64,000 nucleotides of DNA from JANXQG01 sp963775975 (GTDB lineage: Bacteria; Planctomycetota; Planctomycetia; Pirellulales; Thermoguttaceae): positions 3,968,001 to 4,032,000 of the forward strand of contig CAVZKX010000002.1 of NCBI GenBank assembly GCA_963775975.1. Direction: 5' to 3'. Positions 35,414 through 43,277 of the stretch are shown in pieces; position 1 is the stretch's first letter, and each line of letters starts with the position of its first letter. Below the pieces are notes generated by a model. That model was not told the origin of the DNA. It saw nothing but the letters and a program-made list of their open reading frames with translations, and ran no database searches. The position numbers and the translations under genes were made by a program.

Positions 35414-36658
35414 TTACTGCACCCTGGTTGGAGCGGACGGCACCGCGGCTTGTGCGGCCACTTGCTTATCCTTTTTCACTTCTTCCTTCTTCGCTTCAAC
35501 CTTTTTCTTTTCCTCCTGGGGATCAACCAACTGACCGCCTTTGATCCGCTGCAGGCCGTTCACTACGACGCGGTCCTTGGGACCCAGGCCGCCATTGATC
35601 GCTCGCATTTCGTCGCGCTGCGGACCGCAAACAACCTGCCGGTATTCGGTCTTCTTCTCAAGGTTGATCACGTAGAGAAACTTCTGCCCTTGGTCGGACC
35701 CCAGCGCTCGCTCCGGCACGAAGAGAGTGTCGTAGGGCTGGCTGATCGGCACGCGGACCCGCACAAACATGTTCGGCAGCAAAGAGGGATCTGGCTTTTC
35801 GATCAGCGCCCGCAGCCGCCATGTGCCGGTCGCCATGTTGATCTGGTTATCGACGAAGTTGACGTTCGCCGTGCGCGGATAATCCGCCTCGTCCGCCAGG
35901 GCATAGTTAATCGCAATCCCGTTGGGCGAAGACATTTTGCCCTCGTCAATCAGTTTGCGAATCGAAATCGCCGTCCGCTCGTCGACGTCGAAGTAGATGT
36001 ACATTCGGTCGGTCGAGACGAGCGTCGTCAGCGCGGTCTCCTTTTCTTTCACCATGTTGCCCGGATCGATCATCTGCCGGCTGATTCGGCCGGCAAATTT
36101 CGCTCGAACCGTCGTGTAGTCAAGATTGACCTTGGCGGAGTTTCTGGCAGCCTCGGCCGACTTGACGGTGGCTTCCGCCTCGTTCCGGTCGCCTTCCTCC
36201 TTGTCGTATTCTTCCTGGCTGATTGCCTTGGTAGGCAGCAGCGCTTTTCCGCGCCGCAAATCGGCGTCCAAGCGTTTCCGGTGTGCCTTAGCGAGGTCCA
36301 GGTTCGCTTCGGTCTGTTCGTACTGGGCCTTAAACATATTCGGGTCAATTTGAAACAAGGGCTGCCCTTCCTTGACCAAATCGCCTTCCTTGAACAACAC
36401 CTCTTCCAATCGGCCGGAAACCATCGACTGCACGATTTCCGAATTGACTGCCTCGATGTGGCCCGTAAACTCCTCGTAGTTGACGACCTTGCCGGGCATC
36501 GGGTAGGCGACCGTAACCTGCGGCGGCGGCGGCGCGGCCTGCTGCGGACCTTGGTGGTTGCAGCCGGTCAGCGCACCCGCCAGGAGCAATAGGCTTCCCG
36601 CGGCAAGTGCAATTCGAGGTGTCGCCCGGTTCGAAAGAATGAATCTAGGATGTCGCAT
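35414..36658 (-). CDS. RND efflux membrane-fusion (periplasmic adaptor) lipoprotein
   Basis: A 414-residue AcrA/MexA-type adaptor. The signal ends in LLAGALTGC, a lipobox, so the mature protein is lipid-anchored. The order is a half-lipoyl segment (VNYEEFTGHIEAVNSEIVQ, VSGRLEEVLFKEGDLVKEGQ), an alpha-helical hairpin, the second half-lipoyl block (NLDYTTVRAKFAGRISRQMI), then the beta-barrel and membrane-proximal domains (NMFVRVRVPI, VPERALGSDQGQ). It bridges the RND pump and an outer-membrane channel. It is the second gene of the TetR-MFP-RND-RND unit. The C-terminal tail is Lys/Glu-rich. Confidence 0.92.
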   Translation of the reverse strand: MRHPRFILSNRATPRIALAAGSLLLLAGALTGCNHQGPQQAAPPPPQVTVAYPMPGKVVNYEEFTGHIEAVNSEIVQSMVSGRLEEVLFKEGDLVKEGQPLFQIDPNMFKAQYEQTEANLDLAKAHRKRLDADLRRGKALLPTKAISQEEYDKEEGDRNEAEATVKSAEAARNSAKVNLDYTTVRAKFAGRISRQMIDPGNMVKEKETALTTLVSTDRMYIYFDVDERTAISIRKLIDEGKMSSPNGIAINYALADEADYPRTANVNFVDNQINMATGTWRLRALIEKPDPSLLPNMFVRVRVPISQPYDTLFVPERALGSDQGQKFLYVINLEKKTEYRQVVCGPQRDEMRAINGGLGPKDRVVVNGLQRIKGGQLVDPQEEKKKVEAKKEEVKKDKQVAAQAAVPSAPTRVQ

Positions 36659-36717
36659 GGTATCGATTTCGCCTTAACGCACTTTTGCTAATGGTCCGCC
36701 TGCCAGTTCGAAATGTT

Positions 36718-37374
36718 TCACGCTAGCTTCAGCGCGACATTCGCGCGCTCGTCCTCGCTTAAAATCCCTCGCCATACGATGTCCAGGATCGCTTCAACCT
36801 GCTCGGCCGGGACCGGGTCGCGATGGGCAAAATAATTCGCGCACATCGTGCCGAAAATCAGGTCGCTCATGACGTTGGTGATTTGTTCCGGCGGCATGTT
36901 GCGAACCCGGCCGTCGGCTATCAGGCCGCGATACAAGTCGCGCCAGCGTTCCACGTGCCGCTCGCGATGGCGGAAATAGGTCGGCGTCCCGCGATCCTTG
37001 AAGAGCGCCCGTTCTTGGATCAACATTTCGACGTAATCCGGATGCTCGGCGAAGAATGTCAAATACGCCATAACGCCCGCTCGAACTTGCCCCAGAGGAT
37101 CGGCCACGGCTAGCGCGGCCGCATCGATCGTCGCCCGCATTTTCGTGAGGATATAGTCGACGGCGGCGAGGAACAGCTCTTCCTTGTTTTCGAAGTAGCG
37201 ATAGAGCGTCCCTTTGCCGACCTGCAACTCATCGGCCAGCAACTGCGTGTCGGTGCCGTCATAGCAATGGGCGGCAAATAGTTGAATGGCCTTTTCAAGG
37301 ATTCTTGTGCGGCGACGATCGAGCGCCTCCGCGCGCTCCTCGGAACTCTGCTTTGATGTAGCCGTGCTTGGCAT
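36718..37374 (-). CDS. TetR/AcrR-family repressor of the efflux operon
   Basis: A 218-residue regulator. The helix-turn-helix near residues 35-62 reads AAHCYDGTDTQLLADELQVG followed by KGTLYRYFENKEELFLAA, the classic TetR sequence; the remaining helical domain would bind the inducing compound. It is the first gene of the minus-strand efflux unit, with 59 nt to the MFP start. A perfect 14-bp palindrome overlaps its own promoter, so autorepression and control of the pump genes are expected. ATG 37374 is the natural start. Confidence 0.92.
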   Translation of the reverse strand: MPSTATSKQSSEERAEALDRRRTRILEKAIQLFAAHCYDGTDTQLLADELQVGKGTLYRYFENKEELFLAAVDYILTKMRATIDAAALAVADPLGQVRAGVMAYLTFFAEHPDYVEMLIQERALFKDRGTPTYFRHRERHVERWRDLYRGLIADGRVRNMPPEQITNVMSDLIFGTMCANYFAHRDPVPAEQVEAILDIVWRGILSEDERANVALKLA

Positions 37375-37396
37375 CTAAGATCCCTTCTGAATGCGG

Positions 37397-37410
37397 ACTG
37401 ACTGGTCAGT
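37397..37410. promoter_or_regulatory. Probable TetR operator
   Basis: ACTGACTGGTCAGT is a perfect 14-bp palindrome 22 nt upstream of the TetR start and 3 nt downstream of its -10 hexamer, just where a bound repressor would block initiation. The TGAC-GTCA core resembles known TetR/AcrR operators. Confidence 0.75.
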
Positions 37411-37413
37411 TCT

Positions 37414-37442
37414 ATTATGCGACGATTCCTTGGACGCGTCAA
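37414..37442 (-). promoter_or_regulatory. Promoter of the TetR-MFP-RND operon
   Basis: On the minus strand: TTGACG (37442-37437), 17 nt, CATAAT (37419-37414). Five of six matches in each box. The start site would fall in the operator. Confidence 0.7.
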
Positions 37443-37598
37443 TATTCTCGGTAAAAACCGCCAAATTTTGCTTATTCGCACGTTGATAATTCGCCTGATC
37501 GGTTGCCATCAAACCCAACACCTTTGAGCGATGCAAACCGCTCGTGTGGGGCATACCAAAACGCAACTCAATGCTCTTCCACGAAAATTAGCGAAGTG

Positions 37599-37604
37599 TA
37601 TAGT
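37599..37604 (+). promoter_or_regulatory. -10 element for the SulP gene, probable leaderless start
   Basis: TATAGT followed by 6 nt and ATG 37611. There is no Shine-Dalgarno site and no strong -35. Confidence 0.45.
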
Positions 37605-37610
37605 TGTCAC

Positions 37611-39419
37611 ATGCCCCACGACGAGACGTTAATACCGCCCGGCCGCTATTCTTGGATGGCCGCCCGGCGCGACGTCGTTGCCGGGCTGACGGTGGCCGCG
37701 ATCGCGGTACCCCAGGCGATGGCGTACGCAATGATTGCCGGCATCGATCCGAAGTACGGCCTCTATTCTGCCATCGTGGTCACTGCGGTCGCGTCGATTT
37801 TCGGCTCGTCGCAACACCTCATGAACGGTCCGACGAACGCTATCTCGCTGGTGGTTTTTAGCGCGCTGGCCTTCGTGGCGGATAGGCCGGAAGATGCCGT
37901 GCAGGCAACCTTTTTGCTGGCCGTCATGGCCGGCGGCATCCAGATCCTCGTGGCGATTTTTCGACTGGGCGATCTGACTCGTTACATATCCGAGTCGGTG
38001 GTAATCGGCTTCATGGCCGGCGCCGGGCTGCTGATCGGCCTGACTCAGTTGAGCAATCTGCTCGGGCTGAAAGAGCCCTCGCCGGAGCGCGTCAATAAAC
38101 TGGGCAACATCGGGAAACACATTCTCGTGCGGCTCTGGCTGACGCTCAGCGAAGGCGGCGACGTGAAGGTGCGGCCCGTGGCGATCGGGCTGGGCACGGC
38201 GGCGCTTGTCCTGATCCTGCGGAAGGTGACGAGACGCTATCAATTGCCTCGGCTGGACATGCTGGCGGCCTTGATCATCGCAGCCGTGCTTGCAACGTGC
38301 CTGGGCTGGACGCAGTCCGCCAATGGAAAGCCGGCCGTGGCCGTCGTGGGCGAGGTCGTAGCCAAACTGCCGCTGCCGCACCTTCCACCACTCGGTCGAT
38401 GGGATTGGATCCAGCAGATGTCCGGCAGCGCGCTGGCCGTGGCCTGCCTTGGCCTCTTGGAAGCGCTTTCGGTCGCCAAGGCCATCGCCCAACGCACGGG
38501 ACAGCGGTTGGACTATAATCGGCAATGCCTTGCCGAAGGATTGGCCAATGTTTGCGGCGGCTTCTTCCAGTGCCTGCCCGGGTCCGGCTCGCTAACACGC
38601 TCGACGATCAATTTCAACGCCGGCGCGGCGACGCGATGGTCCGGCGTTTTCGCTGCCGCCGCCGTGGCCATCGTGGTCTGCCTGTTCGGGCCATTGTCCG
38701 CCTATATTCCCAAGCCGGCCCTGGCGGGCATCTTGCTGGTGACCGCTGCCGGTCTGATCGACCGGCGGCGAATCGCCCACGCGGCACGGGCGAGCCGCTT
38801 CGATGCCCTGCTGGTGCTAGCGACCGCCGCCTCGGCGGTCCTTATCGGCGTGGAGTTTTCCATCCTCATCGGCGTCGGCCTGTCGATCCTGATGTTCGTG
38901 CCCCGCGCGGCGCGACTGAAGTCGTCGGAATTGACGGTCAGCGCGGACCGCGTAATTCGCGACCGGCATCCCGACGATCCGGCATGCGAACGGATGGTGA
39001 TCCTGGACCTGGAAGGCGAGTTCTTTTTCGGCGCCGGGCCGGAGTTGGACCGCTATTTTGACGCCCTGCGTGAGCGAGACGGCTTGCGGGTCATCGTGCT
39101 CCGCGTGAAACGGACGCGAAACCCCGACATCGTCTGCATGGAGCGGCTGCAGCAGTTCATTCAGGAGATGGAAGGCAAGGGCGTGCCGGTGCTCTTGTGC
39201 GGTGTGCGGCCCGAATTTGCCCAGGCTATGAAAAACCTCCGTTTCGAGGAATTCTTGCCCGCTGACCAGGTGTTTCTTGAAGAGCCAAGGCAGGTCGGCT
39301 CGTCGACCTTGGCTGCCGTCCGCCGCGCCTACGAGCTGCTGGGCAACGATCTTTGCGACCACTGCCCGCGCCGCACGCTGTCGGAACCGGAAAACGAGTC
39401 GTTCTATTATCAGATTTGA
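37611..39419 (+). CDS. SulP-family anion transporter with STAS domain
   Basis: A 602-residue inner-membrane SLC26/SulP transporter. The early helix carries GLTVAAIAVPQAMAYAMIAG, the SulP signature, and the next DPKYGLYSAIVVTAVASIFG; about a dozen hydrophobic segments follow to residue 440. The cytoplasmic STAS domain is recognisable from RMVILDLEGEFFFGAGPEL to LLCGVRPEFAQAMKNLRF. Substrates in this family include sulfate, bicarbonate and dicarboxylates; which one applies cannot be read from sequence. ATG 37611 (MPHDETLIPPG) is chosen because the upstream extension lacks similarity and a -10-like hexamer precedes it by 6 nt. Confidence 0.92.
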   Translation: MPHDETLIPPGRYSWMAARRDVVAGLTVAAIAVPQAMAYAMIAGIDPKYGLYSAIVVTAVASIFGSSQHLMNGPTNAISLVVFSALAFVADRPEDAVQATFLLAVMAGGIQILVAIFRLGDLTRYISESVVIGFMAGAGLLIGLTQLSNLLGLKEPSPERVNKLGNIGKHILVRLWLTLSEGGDVKVRPVAIGLGTAALVLILRKVTRRYQLPRLDMLAALIIAAVLATCLGWTQSANGKPAVAVVGEVVAKLPLPHLPPLGRWDWIQQMSGSALAVACLGLLEALSVAKAIAQRTGQRLDYNRQCLAEGLANVCGGFFQCLPGSGSLTRSTINFNAGAATRWSGVFAAAAVAIVVCLFGPLSAYIPKPALAGILLVTAAGLIDRRRIAHAARASRFDALLVLATAASAVLIGVEFSILIGVGLSILMFVPRAARLKSSELTVSADRVIRDRHPDDPACERMVILDLEGEFFFGAGPELDRYFDALRERDGLRVIVLRVKRTRNPDIVCMERLQQFIQEMEGKGVPVLLCGVRPEFAQAMKNLRFEEFLPADQVFLEEPRQVGSSTLAAVRRAYELLGNDLCDHCPRRTLSEPENESFYYQI

Positions 39420-39423
39420 GCAT

Positions 39424-39498
39424 AAAAGCCCGACGCGCAAGCGAGTGGGAGCCCGGCTCGGGCTTGCACATTGAAGCCCGACGCGCAAGCGAGAGGGG
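39424..39498. repeat. REP-like palindromic units upstream of the RAYT gene
   Basis: Two direct copies of a unit containing AAGCCCGACGCGCAAGCGAG (39427-39446 and 39474-39493), each followed by GTGGG- or AGGGG-type sequence. The same unit flanks the transposase on its other side and recurs at 44996-45056. The rest of 39499-39673 shows nothing recognisable. Confidence 0.8.
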
Positions 39499-39673
39499 AA
39501 GTGGGATCGGACTAGCATCTAATGTGGATTGCTTTGTTCGCGAACGAATGTGATATTGGAAGCCAATCCTGTGAGCCAGTAGACCGTATAGTCGGTAACA
39601 TTTCACAACAATTGGGCGCCGAGCTTCCTTGGCCGGATGTATCGCTATGTCACGAGACGTTGGCGGCGTTCCA

Positions 39674-40168
39674 ATGAATGATCCACTCGGCTACTTCATT
39701 ACGTGGACCACCTATGGTTCGTGGCTGCCGGGCGACGAGCGCGGTTGGATGAAAAAGCCAGGGCAATTCAAAGAACCTAGCCCTCGCGTCGTAGCATTCG
39801 CAAAGGGCCTGATGACGGAAGAAGAATTGACGCTCGATCGCGAACAACGAGATTTGGTTGAGAAGACAATTGCCGATCATTGCCGACATCGAAATTGGAT
39901 TCTACATTCCGTGTCGTGTCGTACACAGCATGTGCATGTTGTGGTTACCGCGCCGGATCGCGATCCGAACGAGGTCATGGAGCAATTCAAGGCGTGGTGT
40001 ACACGCCGCCTGAAGGAGCTTGATAAGAAGAGATCATCGAGAGTCCGGCCGTCATCATGTCGCGACAAATGGTGGAGCGAAGGAGGTAGCAAGCGGCGCC
40101 TTTATGATGAAGCGAGTCTCGAGGCCGCGACTAAGTACGTGGCTGAAGATCAGGATCGGCCACGGTGA
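39674..40168 (+). CDS. REP-associated tyrosine transposase (RAYT, Y1/IS200-like)
   Basis: A 164-residue HUH-superfamily single-strand nuclease. It begins PLGYFITWTTYGSWLPGDER, a common RAYT opening, carries the metal-binding QHVHVVV motif with His86 and His88, and has a candidate catalytic Tyr155 in AATKYVAEDQD. RAYTs bind and cut REP hairpins, and this one is bracketed by matching palindromes (39424-39498 and 40168-40266), the usual layout of a domesticated REP-mobilising gene. ATG 39674 starts the conserved domain. The C-terminus is short but the frame is intact. Confidence 0.88.
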   Translation: MNDPLGYFITWTTYGSWLPGDERGWMKKPGQFKEPSPRVVAFAKGLMTEEELTLDREQRDLVEKTIADHCRHRNWILHSVSCRTQHVHVVVTAPDRDPNEVMEQFKAWCTRRLKELDKKRSSRVRPSSCRDKWWSEGGSKRRLYDEASLEAATKYVAEDQDRPR

Positions 40169-40266
40169 TAAAAGCCCAACGCGCAAGCGAGTGGGTGCCG
40201 GATGGACGAAACCCCTCTCGCTGGCGCTTCGGGCTTCGATTCCCACTCGCTTGCGCGTCGGGCTTT
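40168..40266. repeat. REP-like inverted pair downstream of the RAYT gene
   Basis: One direct unit with the AAGCCCAACGCGCAAGCGAG core (40172-40191) and one inverted unit (CTCGCTTGCGCGTCGGGCTT, 40246-40265) with a related partial unit between. Their arms can form a large hairpin between the RAYT stop and the convergent PEBP gene. Confidence 0.8.
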
Positions 40267-40278
40267 GATGGGCACGTG

Positions 40279-40890
40279 TCACCTCGCATACGTTCCGATC
40301 AACTCGCCATCGGCCAGCACGTGATCCTTGATCGCGGCCAAAAGGGCTTTTTTGTCCCCGCCCGGCGGCAGTGTGACCGGAGCGTCGAGGGCATAAAGCT
40401 TGAAGTGATAATGGTGTGTGCCGCTGGGCGGCTTCGGCCCGCGATAGCCAAGATTGTCGCTGCTCCACGAGTTCACGCCTTGCACCGCGCCCGCCGGCGC
40501 GTTCAACGTCTTCTCACGAGGCAAGCCTTCCGGCAAACTGGTCGTATTGGCCGGAATCTTATAGAGCACCCAATGCGTCCAAGTGCCCATCGGCGCGTCG
40601 GGGTCGTCGCAAATCAGCGCGAGCTCCTTCGTGCCGTCGGGAACTTTGGACCAGGCCAGCGGCGGCGAGACATCGTCGCCGTCGCCCGAATACTTCTTCG
40701 GAATCTGCTTGCCAGCTTCAAACGCAGTGCTTGTGACAGTGATGGTCATTGACTTGCCGCCTTTGGGTTCGATGGGAATGTCTGCGCTGCCGCAGCCGTT
40801 GGCTGTGACAGCGGCGATCACCGCAAGAAGTAGGTTCCTTCTGCCGGAAGGAACTATTGTGCGACGCCTTGACATGAGATCCAAAGTCAC
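40279..40890 (-). CDS. PEBP-family protein (YbhB/YbcL type), probably exported lipoprotein
   Basis: A 203-residue protein. The core, from MTITVTSTAFEAGKQIPKKY, is a complete bacterial phosphatidylethanolamine-binding-protein fold: GDDVSPPLAWSKVPDGTKEL, ICDDPDAPMGTWTHWVLYKI, GLPREKT, and a GYRGPKPPSGTHHYHFKLYA ligand pocket. An N-terminal leader (MSRRRTIVPSGRRNLLLAVI, then AAVTANGC) looks like a lipoprotein signal. Part of that leader (IVPSGRRN) is encoded by a palindromic repeat at 40830-40854. The first in-frame ATG is 40890 with a second at 40875; MTIT as an internal start would give a cytoplasmic form. Function in bacteria is unclear. Confidence 0.85.
   Translation of the reverse strand: MTLDLMSRRRTIVPSGRRNLLLAVIAAVTANGCGSADIPIEPKGGKSMTITVTSTAFEAGKQIPKKYSGDGDDVSPPLAWSKVPDGTKELALICDDPDAPMGTWTHWVLYKIPANTTSLPEGLPREKTLNAPAGAVQGVNSWSSDNLGYRGPKPPSGTHHYHFKLYALDAPVTLPPGGDKKALLAAIKDHVLADGELIGTYAR
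40830..40854. repeat. Palindrome GTAGGTTCCTTCTG-CCGGAAGGAAC
   Basis: A 25-nt unit with GTTCCTTC and GGAAGGAAC arms. It lies within the coding start of the PEBP gene. A close relative is at 49923-49947; both are paired, about 56-59 nt later, with the inverted CTCGGCAAG unit. Confidence 0.7.
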
Positions 40891-40910
40891 GTTAGAAGTT
40901 CAACTCGCAT

Positions 40911-40939
40911 TAGTCCCGCTCGGCAAGCGGGACCTACTA
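40911..40939. repeat. Palindrome GTCCCGCTCGG-CAAGCGGGAC
   Basis: Perfect GTCCCGCT and AGCGGGAC arms flanked by TAG and CTACTA. The CTA (TAG on the minus strand) at 40937-40939 is the stop codon of rtcB. An identical core is at 50007-50033. Confidence 0.75.
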
Positions 40940-42402
40940 ACCCTTCACTACGCCAATCGGCCGCATCCGCGCGACCTTGCTCGCCAGGCCGGCCTTGTGT
41001 ACCACATCAACGACCATGCTAACGTCTTTATATGCCGCGGGCTGCTCCTCGGCCAGACCTTTCCAGCTTCGGCAACGGGCGATGACGCCCTGTTCGGCCA
41101 GTTCGCGATCGATCCGCCGGCCCTGGGCGTGCTTGATGGCGGCCGTGCGGCTCATCACGCGGCCCGCGCCGTGGCAGGTCGTGCCGAACGATTGTTCCAT
41201 GCTGCCCGGCTGGCCGACGAGCACCCAGCTCGCGCGACCCATGTCGCCGGGGATGATCACCGGCTGGCCGATATGGCGATATGGATCGGGCAACTCGGGA
41301 TGCTCGGCCGGAAACGCCCGAGTCGCGCCCTTGCGATGCACGCAGACCTTCTTCATCTCGCCGCCGACGGTGTGCTCTTCCAGCTTGGCGATGTTATGGG
41401 CCACGTCGTAGACGAGATTCATCCGCATCGATTCCCACGGCTGCTCGAAGACCTCGGCGAACGTCTCGCGTGCCTGCCACATGAGCAGTTGGCGGTTCCC
41501 CCAGGCGAAGTTGGCGGCCGCGCGCATCGCGCCGAGATACTTTTGGCCCTCGTCGCTGTGGATCGGAGCACAGACCAATTGTCGGTCGGGCAACTCGATG
41601 CCGTACTTGGCCGGCACTTTGCGGAAATCAGCCAGTGCGTCGTCGCAGACCTGGTAGCCCAGCCCGCGCGAGCCGCTGTGGATCATCACGCAGACCTGAT
41701 CCAAGTGCAAGTCCCATCGCGCGAGCGGCCATTTCGTCGCAGATTTCCGTCGACGACTTGCACTTCCAGAAAGTGATTACCGGAGCCGAGCGTGCCGCAC
41801 TGGTCGTTGCCGCGTTCCAAGGCGCGGGTGCTGACGTCGTCCGGCTCCGCGCCGCGAAGGCAGCCGTCGGCCTCGGTGTGCCGAATGTCGCCGTCGGTGG
41901 CCAGGCCGCGACCCTTGAGATAACTAACGCCCTCGCCCATCAGCCGGCGCAGTTCTTTCTGGCTGAAGCGATACGGGCCGCCGCGGCCGACGCCGGCCGG
42001 AATCGTCTTGAAGAGCGCGTCCATCAGCGCGGTCATCCGCGGCTCAACGTCGTTGCGGCTGAGATTCGTCGTCATCAGCCGTACGCCGCAATTGATGTCG
42101 TAGCCCACGCCGCCCGGCGAGATCACGCCGCCTTCTAGCGGATCAGTCGCGCAGACGCCGCCGATGCAGAAGCCGTAGCCCCAGTGAATATCGGGCATGG
42201 CGAGGCTGGCCATCTGAATGCCCGGCAGAAAGGCGACGTTGGCCACTTGTTCCGCGGCCTGGTCGCCGCGGATCTGATCGATCATTTTTTCATCCGCGAA
42301 GATGCGTCCCTCAGCGCGCATACCGGCCTTGTACGACTGCGGAATCCGCCAGACGCATTCGGCGATTTGTTCTAACGGGCCGTGGTAACCGGTTTTTGGC
42401 AT
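40937..42402 (-). CDS. rtcB: RtcB-type RNA ligase (two one-base breaks near 41708-41745)
   Basis: RtcB joins RNA 2',3'-cyclic phosphate or 3'-phosphate ends to 5'-OH ends using GTP and Mn2+. The N-terminal frame starts MPKTGYHGPLEQIAECVWRI at 42402 and holds MPDIHWGYGFCIGGVCATDP, GGVGYDINCGVRLM and GTLGSGNHFLEVQVVD. The C-terminal frame holds VCVMIHSGSRGLGYQV, NFAWGNRQ, and GDMGRASWVLVGQ plus FGTTCHGAGRVMSR, where the active His/Cys metal ligands and GMP-linked His lie. Between them the text EICDEMAARAMGLHLDQ appears only if two extra bases are removed. The product is then about 487 residues, full length. The stop is inside a repeat. Confidence 0.85.
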
Positions 42403-42526
42403 GGGTGTGTGGGGCAAGGAGCGGGGAGCATGGAGCCAAGCTGTAAGACGTGGTTCGATTACTTGTGGTTCGCGCCTGCCACAAGTTTATTCCCGATATT
42501 GATCTCGGCAAAGGCGGGGCGAAATC

Positions 42527-42554
42527 TTGCGATAGCTATGAAACTTGGTACACT
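42527..42554 (+). promoter_or_regulatory. Promoter of the PIN module
   Basis: TTGCGA (42527-42532), 16 nt, TACACT (42549-42554), giving a start about 15 nt before ATG 42575. No Shine-Dalgarno site is present. Confidence 0.45.
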
Positions 42555-42574
42555 GGCAACACGGAATTTGCACC

Positions 42575-43060
42575 ATGAAGCCGACCGTATACATTGAGAC
42601 GACCATTATTGGTTACCTTGCCATGCGTCAGACGCGGGACGCGCGCACGTCGGTACTTCAACAGGTGACTCGTGATTGGTGGGACAACGAGCGGCAGCGT
42701 TTTGAGCTTTTCATCTCGCGGTTCGTAGTTGCAGAGTGCTCGGCAGGCGACGCTAGCGCGGCGGACGAACGAATGGTTTATCTTCGCGATATTCCGCTTG
42801 CTGAGGCGTCTGGCGAGGTTGAAAGGCTGACTTTGGACCTAATCGACGGTCTGCAACTGCCGAAAAAGGCCGAGGTCGATGCTTCTCACATTGCCACCGC
42901 GGCGGTCGCTAGCTTACAATTCTTACTGACGTGGAATTGCACGCATATTGCAAACGCGAAATTGCGGCCGTCGATCGAGCGAATATGCCGCACACATGGC
43001 TTTGAACCGCCAGTCATCTGCACACCTCTCGAACTGATGGAATTCGGATATGGAACTTGA
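42575..43060 (+). CDS. PIN-domain protein, probable toxin-type ribonuclease
   Basis: A 161-residue PIN fold: PTVYIETTIIGYLAMRQT carries the first acidic residue (Glu in place of the more common Asp), a central Glu lies in VVAECSAGDASAA, and the C-terminal DASHIATAAVASLQFLLTWN has the late Asp and the conserved W-N-C-x-H end. Such proteins cleave RNA with Mg2+/Mn2+. The next gene overlaps by 11 nt and encodes a small charged protein, as in two-gene toxin-antitoxin modules, here in toxin-first order. ATG 42575 begins the conserved strand; an upstream start at 42545 is possible. Confidence 0.8.
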   Translation: MKPTVYIETTIIGYLAMRQTRDARTSVLQQVTRDWWDNERQRFELFISRFVVAECSAGDASAADERMVYLRDIPLAEASGEVERLTLDLIDGLQLPKKAEVDASHIATAAVASLQFLLTWNCTHIANAKLRPSIERICRTHGFEPPVICTPLELMEFGYGT

Positions 43061-43265
43061 CCCCGTCGTCGCCGAAATTCGAGCGCTCCGTGAACAATTT
43101 GCGGCCCGTTTTGATTACGACTTGCACGCCATCTTTGAATACGCGCGACAGGAAGACGCCAAGGGCGATCGCGTTGTCATTTCGCGGCCGCCGCGCCAGC
43201 CTGTAGGTTGGAAGGAACCTGTTTCTGAGGCGTCAGCCGTTTCTGAGCCGGCAGCAAAGGAGTGA
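43050..43265 (+). CDS. Small partner protein of the PIN gene, antitoxin candidate
   Basis: A 71-residue charged protein: a helical start MELDPVVAEIRALREQFAARF, then YDLHAIFEYARQEDAKGDRV and a Pro/Ser/Glu tail. No DNA-binding motif is certain. It overlaps the PIN gene by 11 nt, so translation is coupled; dapF follows 12 nt after its stop. The antitoxin role is inferred from position only. Confidence 0.6.
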   Translation: MELDPVVAEIRALREQFAARFDYDLHAIFEYARQEDAKGDRVVISRPPRQPVGWKEPVSEASAVSEPAAKE

Positions 43266-43277
43266 TTCATTTCGCCA

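Noticed and set aside
39424..40266. CRISPR array
   Set aside because: The repeated units are palindromic, few, mixed in orientation and not separated by uniform spacers; no cas genes.
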